A program made the translations under genes and the position numbers. The notes under the pieces were generated by a model. That model was not told the origin of the DNA, made no database searches, and worked only from the letters and a program-made list of their open reading frames with translations. A DNA stretch of 64,000 nucleotides from assembly GCF_000517625.1 (NCBI RefSeq), contig NZ_CP007055.1, positions 620,001-684,000 on the forward strand, read 5' to 3'. This DNA is from Halostagnicola larsenii XH-48. GTDB taxonomy: Archaea; Halobacteriota; Halobacteria; Halobacteriales; Natrialbaceae. Position 1 is the first letter of the stretch. Every line of letters begins with the position of its first letter. Below, in pieces: positions 51,747-59,717 of the stretch.

Positions 51747-52241
51747 TCATCTTTCATGTGATTTTGCTCGGTCGTCGGGAGCCGATTCGAGGAAGACCGA
51801 CGCAGCGGAATCTCGTTCGCTTCGCAACAGTATCTCGTCGGTGATGTCGTATCCGCGCCCGTCGAGCGTCGCAGCAATCTGAGTGATGTCGTCGTTGGTC
51901 TCCCCGACGACGTGAATGTGGACGTTTTTGGTCCCGGTCATGATCTCGCGGACGTTGACGACGCCGTCGATCTCGTGGGCGGCTTCGACGAGGGCTTCTC
52001 TCTCTGCGATCTGTGCCGTACAAATAAAAAGCACTTCGAGCGGGAGGCCGGCCTTCTCGTAGTCGATTTCCGGGCTGTATCCCTTAATGATTCCACGCTC
52101 CTCGAGGCTCGTTATCCGTTTCCCGACCGTACTCGGGGAAACGCCGACTCGCTCGCTGATGTCGGCGTTCGAGTTGTTCCGCGCGTCCTGTTGGAGGGCG
52201 TACAGAATCTCTCGATCGACGTCGTCGAGGTCCGCGGACAT
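51747..52241 (-). CDS. Lrp/AsnC-family transcriptional regulator
   Basis: This 164-residue regulator has an N-terminal helix-turn-helix (LDDVDREILYALQQDARNNSNADISERVGVSPSTVGKRITSLEERGIIKGY) and a C-terminal RAM domain (LEVLFICTAQIAEREALVEAAHEIDGVVNVREIMTGTKNVHIHVVGE). It probably senses an amino acid, though Asn/Gln or other ligands cannot be told apart. The ATG at 52241 is preferred over the earlier open frame. Confidence 0.9.
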   Translation of the reverse strand: MSADLDDVDREILYALQQDARNNSNADISERVGVSPSTVGKRITSLEERGIIKGYSPEIDYEKAGLPLEVLFICTAQIAEREALVEAAHEIDGVVNVREIMTGTKNVHIHVVGETNDDITQIAATLDGRGYDITDEILLRSERDSAASVFLESAPDDRAKSHER

Positions 52242-52343
52242 CGTATCACAGGGTGAGTTACGAGTACGTATAAACGGTGACCATGAATCGAACGGAGCCC
52301 ACGGATCGCTCGAGGTCGACATCGCTGGCTCGCCGCAACGACC

Positions 52344-54512
52344 CTACTCTTCGGCGATCCGGCTCCCGCCCGGTGGCATGAAGTGTTGAATCTTGTCCGG
52401 GCTGGCGATCTTTCGAACGAACGATTCGTCCTCGAACCGCTCGCGGAGTCGTCGATAGAGCCGTTTTGCCGCGTCGGCCTGTGCGTACCGACCGGGTTCG
52501 ATATCGATGGTCGTCACCGCCCGCTCCTCGATCGCCGACGGCGGGCCGCCGATGACGCGGGTGTAAGGTTCACACTGGATCCCGACCGTGACGCCGACGG
52601 GCGTGCTCTCGTGATACGTTCGATCGCCGCGGACGGCGAATCCCCCTTTCTCGAGGTACTCGCCGCTTTCGGGGGTCTTGGTCACCTGATCGGAGTCGAC
52701 GACGTAGACGTCGCCCGCGTAGCGTCCGTCCTTCCAGACCGACGAATAGGAAACCGCGAACTGCGCCGCCTCCTCGATACTCGAGTCGGGGATCTCGACG
52801 TCGCCCGAGGAGGCTTCGCTCGGATCGGTCGCTTTGAGCACGGTAACGGGACCGCCGTGAGCTTGCGTGTGCAACACTTTGTCTCCCCGCTCTAGGTACT
52901 TCTTCACCAGTTCCTCGTTCTGATCAGCGTTGCGCCCGCCGATGACGAGAAAGTCGTCGCTCGTGTGGAACCAGCGGAAGCGGTCGAACCACGGCTCGTT
53001 CTCGCGGATCGGGATCGACGGCTCCGCGAGCCAGTCGCGGTCCGCTCCGTCGTCGTCCGCCTCGTCGTCTGCGTCTCCGTCGTCGGCCTCCCACTCGTCG
53101 CGCCGACGCTTCGCATCCGCCAGATCCTCGCGGGTGTCCTCGATGGCCGCGAGGGCCCCCTCTTTTTTCTCTGCGATCTGCTTGGCCTCCGTGTAGAGGC
53201 GATCTGCGTTCTGCTCGAGGCCGTCTCGAGCCAGCAGTTCGATCCGTTCGCCGTCGATGTCGACGGTGATAGTCCCCTCGCTCCCGTCGACGCCGACGAC
53301 GGCTTCGGCGGCCTCGATGCCGCGAGATTTCCCCTCTTCGAATCGCTCTTCGATCTCCTCCCACGGACGGTCTTGCTCTCTTTGCGTCTGCACCGTCGAG
53401 AGGATCTCGTCGACGAGGTCGTAGTTTGCGTACAGCAACTCCGCGCGCTCGCGCTGGGCCTCGGCCTGCTGTTCGAACCCCTCGATGGCTCCCTCCTGCT
53501 GTTCGATGATCCGCTCGTACTTCGCGATCTCTTCCCCGAAGTCCGGCCGCTGCGTGGTCGGATCCGGCTCTTCGTCGTCGAGTTCGAGTCGGAAGAAGTA
53601 GTCGTCGAGCGCCGTCAAGAAGCTGTCGTAGGCCTCGCCTGCGAGGGCCGCGTGCTCTTCGAGCGGGAACGGGGTGGCGTCGACGACGCGGTTTGCGGAC
53701 CGTTCGTCCCCGCCGTTGTCGTCCCCGTCCTCGTTTTCGTTGTCTCCCTCCGCACTCTCCTCGGCGTCGACGTACACTCGAGGCTCGAAATTCCCGTTCC
53801 GGATGTCGAGCGCGAGGCGCTCGATGGCCTCGTAAATCGCGTCGTAGTCGTCGTCGGTCGCGTCGTCGATGTCGAGGGCCTTCTCGACGCCCGCGCGGGT
53901 ACAGACCTCCTCGGCGTAGAGGCCGCCGAAGTTCAACTGGGTCGCCAGCGTCCTGACGACGTCCGTATCGGAGTCTTCCATCTCGAGGTCGAACGCCTCC
54001 CGGGAGACCGTAAGCGGGTTCGTCCGCGAGTCGGGGAACTCATAGCGCGACCCGGGAACGACGGTCCGGGACTTGAGCCGGACGGTCTCGAGGCAGTCGA
54101 TCACCTCGTACTCGCCGTCGGTCACCGCGATATTGCCCTGTCCGAACAGTTCGACGATGATTCGCGTTGTCCCGTCCTCGCGCTCGAAGACGAACTCGAG
54201 GATGCGGTCGAACTCGAACTGCTCGACGCCCGCGAAGTCGGCCCCGGAGAGCCGGTTTCGAAGCATCATCGCGAACTGCGGTGGGCGTCCGGGGGCGTCC
54301 GGTACGCGCGTCGGATCGACCGTATGGGCACGTTTCGTTTCGCCGACTTCACAGACGAGTTCCATCCGCCCGCGGTCGAAATCCCGCATCTTCAGTCGGA
54401 GGAGGTCGTCGCCGTAGAGATAGGCCTTGTCGACTTTCGCACCCTCGTACGCACCCAGTTCGCGAACGAGAGCGGCGAGGTCGACGCTGGTGAGTTCCCG
54501 CTTCGGATCCAT
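52344..54512 (-). CDS. rqcH: RqcH/NEMF-family ribosome-rescue protein
   Basis: This 722-residue protein of the NFACT family binds stalled large ribosomal subunits and can add alanine tails in bacteria. The N-terminal NFACT-N domain begins MDPKRELTSVDLAALVRELGAYEGAKVDKAYLYGDDLLRLKMRD. A long coiled-coil occupies the middle, and the C-terminal NFACT-R domain includes WFDRFRWFHTSDDFLVIGGRNADQNE. The frame open from 54557 begins with GTG; the ATG at 54512 is preferred. Confidence 0.93.
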   Translation of the reverse strand: MDPKRELTSVDLAALVRELGAYEGAKVDKAYLYGDDLLRLKMRDFDRGRMELVCEVGETKRAHTVDPTRVPDAPGRPPQFAMMLRNRLSGADFAGVEQFEFDRILEFVFEREDGTTRIIVELFGQGNIAVTDGEYEVIDCLETVRLKSRTVVPGSRYEFPDSRTNPLTVSREAFDLEMEDSDTDVVRTLATQLNFGGLYAEEVCTRAGVEKALDIDDATDDDYDAIYEAIERLALDIRNGNFEPRVYVDAEESAEGDNENEDGDDNGGDERSANRVVDATPFPLEEHAALAGEAYDSFLTALDDYFFRLELDDEEPDPTTQRPDFGEEIAKYERIIEQQEGAIEGFEQQAEAQRERAELLYANYDLVDEILSTVQTQREQDRPWEEIEERFEEGKSRGIEAAEAVVGVDGSEGTITVDIDGERIELLARDGLEQNADRLYTEAKQIAEKKEGALAAIEDTREDLADAKRRRDEWEADDGDADDEADDDGADRDWLAEPSIPIRENEPWFDRFRWFHTSDDFLVIGGRNADQNEELVKKYLERGDKVLHTQAHGGPVTVLKATDPSEASSGDVEIPDSSIEEAAQFAVSYSSVWKDGRYAGDVYVVDSDQVTKTPESGEYLEKGGFAVRGDRTYHESTPVGVTVGIQCEPYTRVIGGPPSAIEERAVTTIDIEPGRYAQADAAKRLYRRLRERFEDESFVRKIASPDKIQHFMPPGGSRIAEE

Positions 54513-54628
54513 ACACGCATCTGCTTTGCGTGGCCCAAAAGGCGTGTCGTTCCGCACGACGATGCCTCGAGCGGGATGTCGGTGGTCCGAGACCGGTCGA
54601 ACGGCAGGGTTGTGGTCCTCTGGACCTG

Positions 54629-55111
54629 CTACCAGAAGTCGAACTCCAGTTCCGAGAACGCGGCCAATTCGTCGGAAACGGAACTCGAGGTATCTGCCGG
54701 CTCGGTCGATACCTCTTCGGTCACCGCCGTTTCGTCGTCCGACGTGACATCCGAGATCTCCACCGATTCGTTCGACATTTGTACCGATTCGTTCGTGACC
54801 GTTTGTGAGACCTCCTCCGAATCGTATTCCGTCGCTCCGTCGTCCGAAAAGTCATCCGCCGGATTCTCCGGTTGGGCCGGTGACTCGAAATCGTATTCGT
54901 CGGCGACGTCTTCCGCCGCCGCTGCTTGTTCGAATGACTCTTCGTAGGTCTCTGTCGTCGAATTCGGGACTTCGTCGGACAACTGTGCCGTCGCGGATCC
55001 GGTAAATAGCGCGCCGCTTACCACGGCGACGCCCGCCGCCTGTAACACGGATCGTCGGTCATGCCGAGACTGTTCTCGCTCGCTTGTCTTCGTTTCGTCC
55101 ATTCGTATCAT
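54629..55111 (-). CDS. Tat-exported acidic protein with N-glycosylation sequons
   Basis: The protein has 160 residues from the ATG at 55111, or 157 from 55102. A Tat signal with DRRSVLQAAGVAVVSGALFTGSATA leads to a short acidic, Ser/Thr-rich mature part. Three Asn-x-Ser/Thr sequons are present: NST and two NES. It is a likely surface or secreted haloarchaeal protein of unknown function. The earlier frame extends basic and is rejected. Confidence 0.7.
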   Translation of the reverse strand: MIRMDETKTSEREQSRHDRRSVLQAAGVAVVSGALFTGSATAQLSDEVPNSTTETYEESFEQAAAAEDVADEYDFESPAQPENPADDFSDDGATEYDSEEVSQTVTNESVQMSNESVEISDVTSDDETAVTEEVSTEPADTSSSVSDELAAFSELEFDFW

Positions 55112-55466
55112 GCTCGCAGGGAGCACCTGATTCCCATCGGACGCGGGAGTAAAACCCCGGTATTGTCGACGCGAACACTCTCGAGTAGCCGAACGATAGG
55201 TTCTCACCTCGTCGTCCGTGGGGAGACACTACGAACGAATGGGCGCGACTAGCGTTCAGTATCCGCTCCTTTCGAGTCCGTCGCAACGAGACGATTCGCT
55301 ACCGATATCGCCCGTCACAACCCCGACACGACTGTACTAGAGCGATACTTCGTCTCGCATTCAGAAAGCTAATCAGTCGCAGTCTCCGTTGGGCACACAT
55401 GAACGGAGCGCTCTATGCACTCGCGGAACCCTCTCTCGAGCGGAGTTCTGGAGGCTCTCGAAACTG
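55112..55466. other. Promoter and leader region of the gene at 55467, with micro-ORF
   Basis: Apart from a 22-codon ORF at 55399-55467, I see nothing coding in this stretch. AAGCTAATC at about 55369-55377 is a plausible TATA box for the + strand. Confidence 0.5.
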
Positions 55467-55467
55467 A
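55399..55467 (+). CDS. Upstream micro-ORF of 22 codons overlapping the next start codon
   Basis: The ATG at 55399 lies about 25 bases after a TATA-like AAGCTAATC, so it could be read from a leaderless message. The peptide is MNGALYALAEPSLERSSGGS plus two more residues. It ends in TGATG, so its TGA shares a base with the start codon of the gene at 55467. GGAGG at 55451-55455, inside the micro-ORF, provides a Shine-Dalgarno for that gene. Confidence 0.35.
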   Translation: MNGALYALAEPSLERSSGGSRN

Positions 55468-56117
55468 TGGCGGGAGACCAAGACGGCTGGTCCGACGTGT
55501 ACCGGCTCCCCCAGTTCTTCGATCGGATCGACGACCAGCAGGCGGTCTCGATCCGGGACGCGGTCGACGAACTCGAGATCGACCTCGAGATGGATGTCGA
55601 CGGCGTCGTCTATCACGACCGGGGGATCCGGGTCCCCGGCTACGATGCGACCTTCATCCGCGAACCGGAGTCGGCCAGGGACGTTCCCGCCTTCAGCGTC
55701 CAACTCGACGCGGTCGGGCCCCGAAGCACCTGGGCCGTCTTCGACGCGTCGAAAGAGTGGGACGCGTACCTTCTCACCGCGGACGACGTCGCGGCGGTCG
55801 CCTGGGTGAGCGACGAGGAGTTCGCCTTCGAGGAGGCACGAAACTTCTCCTCGAAGGATACGGCAGTCGGCGCGGGTCGGTTCTCGTTCGGGATCTTCTT
55901 CTACGAATCCCTCGAATGGGACTCGCTGGCTTCCGAACTCGAGGGCACCGACTCGCCGGCGCTGTTACACCACGACGACGGGTCGACGTACTATCCACAG
56001 ACCCAGTCGGAGTTTTATCGGTACGTCGACTCCTCGCCGGATGAATTCCGTGAGAGCGGCGGCGGCGCGCCATCCTACCTCGGCGTGCTCGAACTCGAGG
56101 TAACGATCGACGACTAG
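55467..56117 (+). CDS. Haloarchaeal hypothetical protein
   Basis: This 216-residue acidic, probably globular protein has alternating alpha/beta character. It reads MAGDQDGWSDVYRLPQFFDRIDDQQAVSIRDAVDELEIDL at the start and ends VLELEVTIDD. No family is recognised and no signal or membrane helix is present. The start is chosen by the GGAGG Shine-Dalgarno 11 bases upstream and the overlapping micro-ORF. The frame open from 55389 would need a TTG. Confidence 0.7.
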   Translation: MAGDQDGWSDVYRLPQFFDRIDDQQAVSIRDAVDELEIDLEMDVDGVVYHDRGIRVPGYDATFIREPESARDVPAFSVQLDAVGPRSTWAVFDASKEWDAYLLTADDVAAVAWVSDEEFAFEEARNFSSKDTAVGAGRFSFGIFFYESLEWDSLASELEGTDSPALLHHDDGSTYYPQTQSEFYRYVDSSPDEFRESGGGAPSYLGVLELEVTIDD

Positions 56118-56504
56118 CGGAGCGGGGTACGTCCGTCATGCGTTACGTCCAATATGCGAATTTTACGCCGTAGAAAATAACATCCAGTCGACAACACGGT
56201 CAGTTCGCTCGGGCCAGGGGGGACCCGAGCGAGTCGGTGAACACGCGGACGACACACGGGGAATGTGTCGTCCCTGCGTGGTGAACGGGATGTGCGATCA
56301 CATTGTCGTTGTGGGGAGATGACAATGCTATCCGACAATCGTCGGCACTCGCTAATCCTGGTGGAGTGATTATAAATTTTATGCTCGACGTGTATGCGAA
56401 ATTCTGCTAGCACGTCGTAGTTCCAGACTCGACGCTCGAGCGAGTTGTCGTTCGATGGCTGGCTAAAATCGGATGACAGCGCTAGCGAGGGGGACGCCTG
56501 CCGT
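56118..56504. other. Gene-free gap with hairpin array, between a hypothetical gene and elp3
   Basis: The segment is 387 bases between convergent genes. It holds four successive inverted repeats (56203-56345), AT-rich flanks (ATTTTAC at 56159-56165 and TATAAATTTTAT at 56370-56381) and no acidic protein-coding frame. The 99-codon frame on the - strand (56114-56413) is basic and probably not real. Confidence 0.65.
56203..56345 (+). ncRNA. Candidate structured RNA: four consecutive hairpins
   Basis: Stem A is 56205-56213 with 56224-56232 (9 pairs, loop CCAGGGGGGA). Stem B is 56247-56256 with 56264-56273 (10 pairs, loop CGGGGAA), extended by CACGC/GCGTG (56242-56246 with 56276-56280) across a 2-base bulge. 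Stem C is 56301-56307 with 56321-56327 (7 pairs, extendable by wobble, loop GTGGGGA). Stem D is CCGAC/GTCGG (56332-56336 with 56341-56345). The wobble pairs that lengthen A and C exist only on the + strand, which favours that orientation. It could also be the 3' end of the upstream gene's message. Confidence 0.4.
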
Positions 56505-58166
56505 TCACAGCCGTTTGCTCACGTACGGCCCGTCCTGATGATAGCCGAGTTTGTTCCGGTAGTACTCTCGAGCGCCGATACCCGAGATGACGCTCACTTT
56601 GTCGAAGCCGGCGTCGGCGGCCAGCGATTCGGCCCGATTCATCAGCTTGCGGCCGTAGCCGCGATGTTGGTGTTGGTCCGTCTCGCCGTCCTCGCCCATC
56701 GTGACTTCCGAGCCGTAGACGTGCAGTTCCCTGACTAGCGCCGCGTTCTCGAGTTCGCCTCTGACGGGGTCGTTCGGGAATCGAAGCCGGCAGAAACCGA
56801 TCAGGAGGTCCTGTTCGAAGTCTTCGAAGCTGATGAAGTGTTCGGTCCCGCCGCTCGCCTCGTAGGTCATGACGTCGAGTTCGACCTGGTCGGGTTCGGC
56901 GTCGTTCATCCCGGCCTCGCGACAGCGGATACACTCACACTCCCAGCCGTGTTCGTCCATCCGCTTTCGCGCGAGTTGCCGGAGGTTCGACTTCCAGACG
57001 CCGGCGTCGATGTAGTCCGCCGGAATGTCCCGTTGGACCCGCTGGAGCCGCGTATAGCGCGGGATCATGTCCTTGATTTCGGCGACGAGTTCCGCGGCTT
57101 CCTCGTTGTCAAGCGGGTCGTACTCGCCTCTGTGCCACCAGTCGTAGGTCGCCGTCCCGCGGACGATCAGCGTCGGATATATCTTCAGGTAGTCGGGCTT
57201 CCACTGCTCCTGTTCGAAGATGCGCCGGAAGTCCTCAAGACACATCTCCCTGCTCATTCCCGGCTGGCCGGGCATCATGTGGAATCCGACCTTGAACGCC
57301 GCGTCCCGCAGTCGCTGGTTCGCCTCGATCGACTCCTGAACGCCGTGGCCGCGGTGCATCTCGCGGTTGATCCGCTCGTAGGTCGTCTGGACGCCGACCT
57401 CGACTTTCGTCCCGCCGAGGTCCAGCATCCGGTCGATCTGCTCGGGATCGCACCAGTCGGGTTTCGTCTCGAAGGTCGTCCCGATGTTCCGGATGTCGCC
57501 CGTCTCGTTTTCCGCGATGACGTCCTCGAGATACTTCCACTCGTACTCCTCGGGATCCTCCGCGAAGCTCACGCCCTGGGCGGGTTCGGGCTCCTTGTCC
57601 ACGTCGTAGTCGTTCATCGCCTCGAGCGCTCGCTTGACGAACCACTCCTGGTAGTCGTGGCTCCGGGCGGTCATCGTGCCGCCCATGAGGATCAACTCGA
57701 CCTTGTCGATCGGATGGCCGATCTCTCGCAACTGCTCGAGTCGAAGGGTAACCTGCCCGTAGGGGTCGTAGTCGTTTTGTACGCCGCGGGCGGCTGCTGG
57801 CTCCTCGCCCGTGTAGCTCTGGGAACTCGAGAACTCCGAGTCCGGACCGCCGGGACAGTACAGACACTTCCCGTGCGGGCAGCGCTCGGGCGAGGTCATG
57901 ATCGCCACCGGCGAGACGCCGGAGGCGGTTCGGACCGGTTTGCGCTGGAGGACCGATTCTAAGTCCTCGCGGTACTCCTGGGGAGCGTAATCTAGCAGCT
58001 CGGAGTTTTTGGGCACTTTCGGTGCCGAGTGCTCCGAGCAGGCCTCGAGTTTGGCCTTCTCGACCTCCTCGCGCTCGACCTCGCCGTTGATGATCCGCTC
58101 GACGAGCGTTTCACAGACCCGCTCGAACGCTTCGGTTTCGGTCGGGTCGGGCGTGTCGGTACTCAC
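56505..58166 (-). CDS. elp3: Elp3-type tRNA uridine-34 carboxymethyl-modifying enzyme
   Basis: This 553-residue radical SAM/acetyltransferase protein has CPHGKCLYC with Cys96, Cys101 and Cys104 for the [4Fe-4S] cluster. The C-terminal GNAT domain contains QHRGYGRKLMNRAESLAADAGF. It makes the cm5U precursor at wobble position 34. The start is a GTG at 58166 (VSTDTPDPTETEAFERV), as in haloarchaeal relatives. It is divergent from the Rieske gene with 131 bases between them. Confidence 0.95.
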   Translation of the reverse strand: MSTDTPDPTETEAFERVCETLVERIINGEVEREEVEKAKLEACSEHSAPKVPKNSELLDYAPQEYREDLESVLQRKPVRTASGVSPVAIMTSPERCPHGKCLYCPGGPDSEFSSSQSYTGEEPAAARGVQNDYDPYGQVTLRLEQLREIGHPIDKVELILMGGTMTARSHDYQEWFVKRALEAMNDYDVDKEPEPAQGVSFAEDPEEYEWKYLEDVIAENETGDIRNIGTTFETKPDWCDPEQIDRMLDLGGTKVEVGVQTTYERINREMHRGHGVQESIEANQRLRDAAFKVGFHMMPGQPGMSREMCLEDFRRIFEQEQWKPDYLKIYPTLIVRGTATYDWWHRGEYDPLDNEEAAELVAEIKDMIPRYTRLQRVQRDIPADYIDAGVWKSNLRQLARKRMDEHGWECECIRCREAGMNDAEPDQVELDVMTYEASGGTEHFISFEDFEQDLLIGFCRLRFPNDPVRGELENAALVRELHVYGSEVTMGEDGETDQHQHRGYGRKLMNRAESLAADAGFDKVSVISGIGAREYYRNKLGYHQDGPYVSKRL

Positions 58167-58297
58167 TATACCGTTTTCGGTGCCCTCGGCGAATAAGCGT
58201 GTCGGACTCTGCCCCCTCGGCGACGGACCGTTTCGTCGCAGGTGCCGTCCAGACGGGTTCGCAACGTTCACCAGGACTCGAGCGAAAGCCACCGACG

Positions 58298-58723
58298 ATG
58301 GATTCGACACGCCGAATCACCGCACTCGAGGCGGTTCCCGAGGAGTCGACGTTCGTGTTTCGCGTTGTCGATACCGACGACGATGCGAACGAGGTCGAGG
58401 AGGCGATTCTGGTTCGCCAGGATGGCAGACTCGAGTGTTGGCTGAACTACTGTCAGCACTTCACGCACATCAAACTCGACAAGGGAACCGGCGCGGCGAT
58501 GCGAAACGGCGAAATCATCTGCGAAAACCACGGCGCGTATTTCGAGGCCGATTCGGGCGTCTGCACGTTCGGCCCCTGCGAGGGAGCGTACCTCACGGCC
58601 CTCGAGGTGGCCGTCGACGACGGCGACGTCTATCTCACCGATGAGGGATACGATCTCCTCGGTCCGGGGCCGATCCCGACCGACGAGGTCGATCGGGCCT
58701 CGAGTTCGAACGTCGAGTTCTGA
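58298..58723 (+). CDS. Rieske [2Fe-2S] ferredoxin-like protein
   Basis: This 141-residue protein has the Rieske cluster ligands: Cys52 and His54 in YCQHFTH, and Cys75 and His78 in ICENHGAYF. No signal or membrane helix is present, so it should act in the cytoplasm as an electron carrier or part of an oxygenase system. The ATG at 58298 is preferred to the open frame from 58199. Confidence 0.88.
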   Translation: MDSTRRITALEAVPEESTFVFRVVDTDDDANEVEEAILVRQDGRLECWLNYCQHFTHIKLDKGTGAAMRNGEIICENHGAYFEADSGVCTFGPCEGAYLTALEVAVDDGDVYLTDEGYDLLGPGPIPTDEVDRASSSNVEF

Positions 58724-58755
58724 TCGAACGGTTGGTCATCTGACCCAACAGTTGG

Positions 58756-59127
58756 TCACTCTGCGTTTCGGAGCGGCCCCGGCGATACGAGGTCCCGGTC
58801 CTGATTGTACTCGACGAGGTCCGCGCCGACGAGTCGCGGGAGGTGGTCGTGATAGAGCGAGATGTAGACGTTGGCGACCTCCTTGGCCGATAGTTCCGCG
58901 ACCGGTTGTCCGGCTTCCCGCTTTGCGACTTCCTCTGCGGCGTCCGGGAGCGTGATGGACTCGCCGTAGTCGTCCATCACCGCGAGAAAGAGCCGTCGCC
59001 GACGGTCGGCGAGTAGCTCCAGCGCGTCGTCGACCGTCTCCGGCAGTTCCTCCCGGGACTCGAGCCACTCGAGCATTGTCAATGCGAACTCGGCGTAGTC
59101 GGACGGTGGGTGAGCGGGCGTAGTCAT
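58756..59127 (-). CDS. Haloarchaeal winged-helix-like protein (DUF7344-like)
   Basis: This 123-residue protein has a DDALELLADRRRRLFLAVMDDYGESITLPDAAEEVAKREAGQPV segment and a HDHLPRLVGADLVEYNQDRDLVS end, the layout of a small haloarchaeal ArsR-like winged helix (DUF7344 from memory). It probably regulates transcription. The ATG at 59127 is chosen over the one at 59163. A perfect palindrome lies 46-62 bases upstream. Confidence 0.7.
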   Translation of the reverse strand: MTTPAHPPSDYAEFALTMLEWLESREELPETVDDALELLADRRRRLFLAVMDDYGESITLPDAAEEVAKREAGQPVAELSAKEVANVYISLYHDHLPRLVGADLVEYNQDRDLVSPGPLRNAE

Positions 59128-59172
59128 GAATTCTTCGGGCCCCAGCGGTTCACGTCTCGGCACCTAGCCTGC

Positions 59173-59189
59173 ACACTAAATATTAGTGT
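59173..59189. promoter_or_regulatory. AT-rich palindrome ACACTAA-ATA-TTAGTGT
   Basis: The seven-base arms are perfect around a three-base spacer. The centre, AAATATTA, could serve as the TATA box for the gene starting at 59127. It may be an autoregulatory operator, but this is inferred from position only. Confidence 0.4.
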
Positions 59190-59314
59190 CGAAACGGTAG
59201 CAGATACGTTCGGTTCTCGGTACTGTCTCATGTCGTCAACGGTCGTGCTGGTGCGAACGTCACGAGGGCTTTCGATTGGAGTCTCCGAGATCACTTGCTG
59301 ATTAGCACCCGAGA

Positions 59315-59605
59315 TTACTCGATGGTCAACACCGGTTCGTCGACTGCTTCGCTCTTGCAGGAGGGACACCTCGAGGGGAGATTGAGCAGGTCGTCGAAGC
59401 CGTTGAACCCGCAGTCTCGGCACGTCGGCGGTGCGACGAGGAACTCTTCGTCGGTGCCGTCGACCGACCGAGCGACGTGCTCTGCGTGTCGAACGATCGA
59501 GTGGGGCGTCAAGTCGAAGTCAACCGCGAGTTCGCTCGGAGTCGAAGCCTCCGTTCGCAGTGCGTCCGTGAGCCGCTGTCGCGTCGTTTCGTCGGCCTCT
59601 CGCAT
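59315..59605 (-). CDS. Predicted transcriptional regulator with zinc ribbon (COG3357-like)
   Basis: This 96-residue protein has an N-terminal helix-turn-helix (RLTDALRTEASTPSELAVDFDLTPHSIVRHAEHVARSV) and a C-terminal zinc ribbon CRDCGF...CPSCKS, ending EPVLTIE. The pattern matches archaeal COG3357 regulators. It is on the same strand as the gene at 58756-59127 but 190 bases away. Confidence 0.85.
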   Translation of the reverse strand: MREADETTRQRLTDALRTEASTPSELAVDFDLTPHSIVRHAEHVARSVDGTDEEFLVAPPTCRDCGFNGFDDLLNLPSRCPSCKSEAVDEPVLTIE

Positions 59606-59717
59606 ACATCCGTCTCAAGTGGCCGGCGGGGGATAGGTGTTCGCTCTCGCAATGACGGCAAAATCGGTCGCCGGAGAAAGGGTAAGTGACTTACATACTG
59701 GTGCTGAAATCCGGACC

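Noticed and set aside
52965-54947. 660-codon + strand frame opposite rqcH
   Set aside because: It is the antisense of a clear NFACT-family gene. Long open antisense frames are common in GC-rich haloarchaeal DNA with GAC/GAG-rich codons, and the product has no coherent motifs.
56114-56413. 99-codon - strand frame over the hairpin array
   Set aside because: The product is basic and unlike haloarchaeal proteins, with no motif. The region's inverted repeats are better explained as RNA structure or regulatory DNA.
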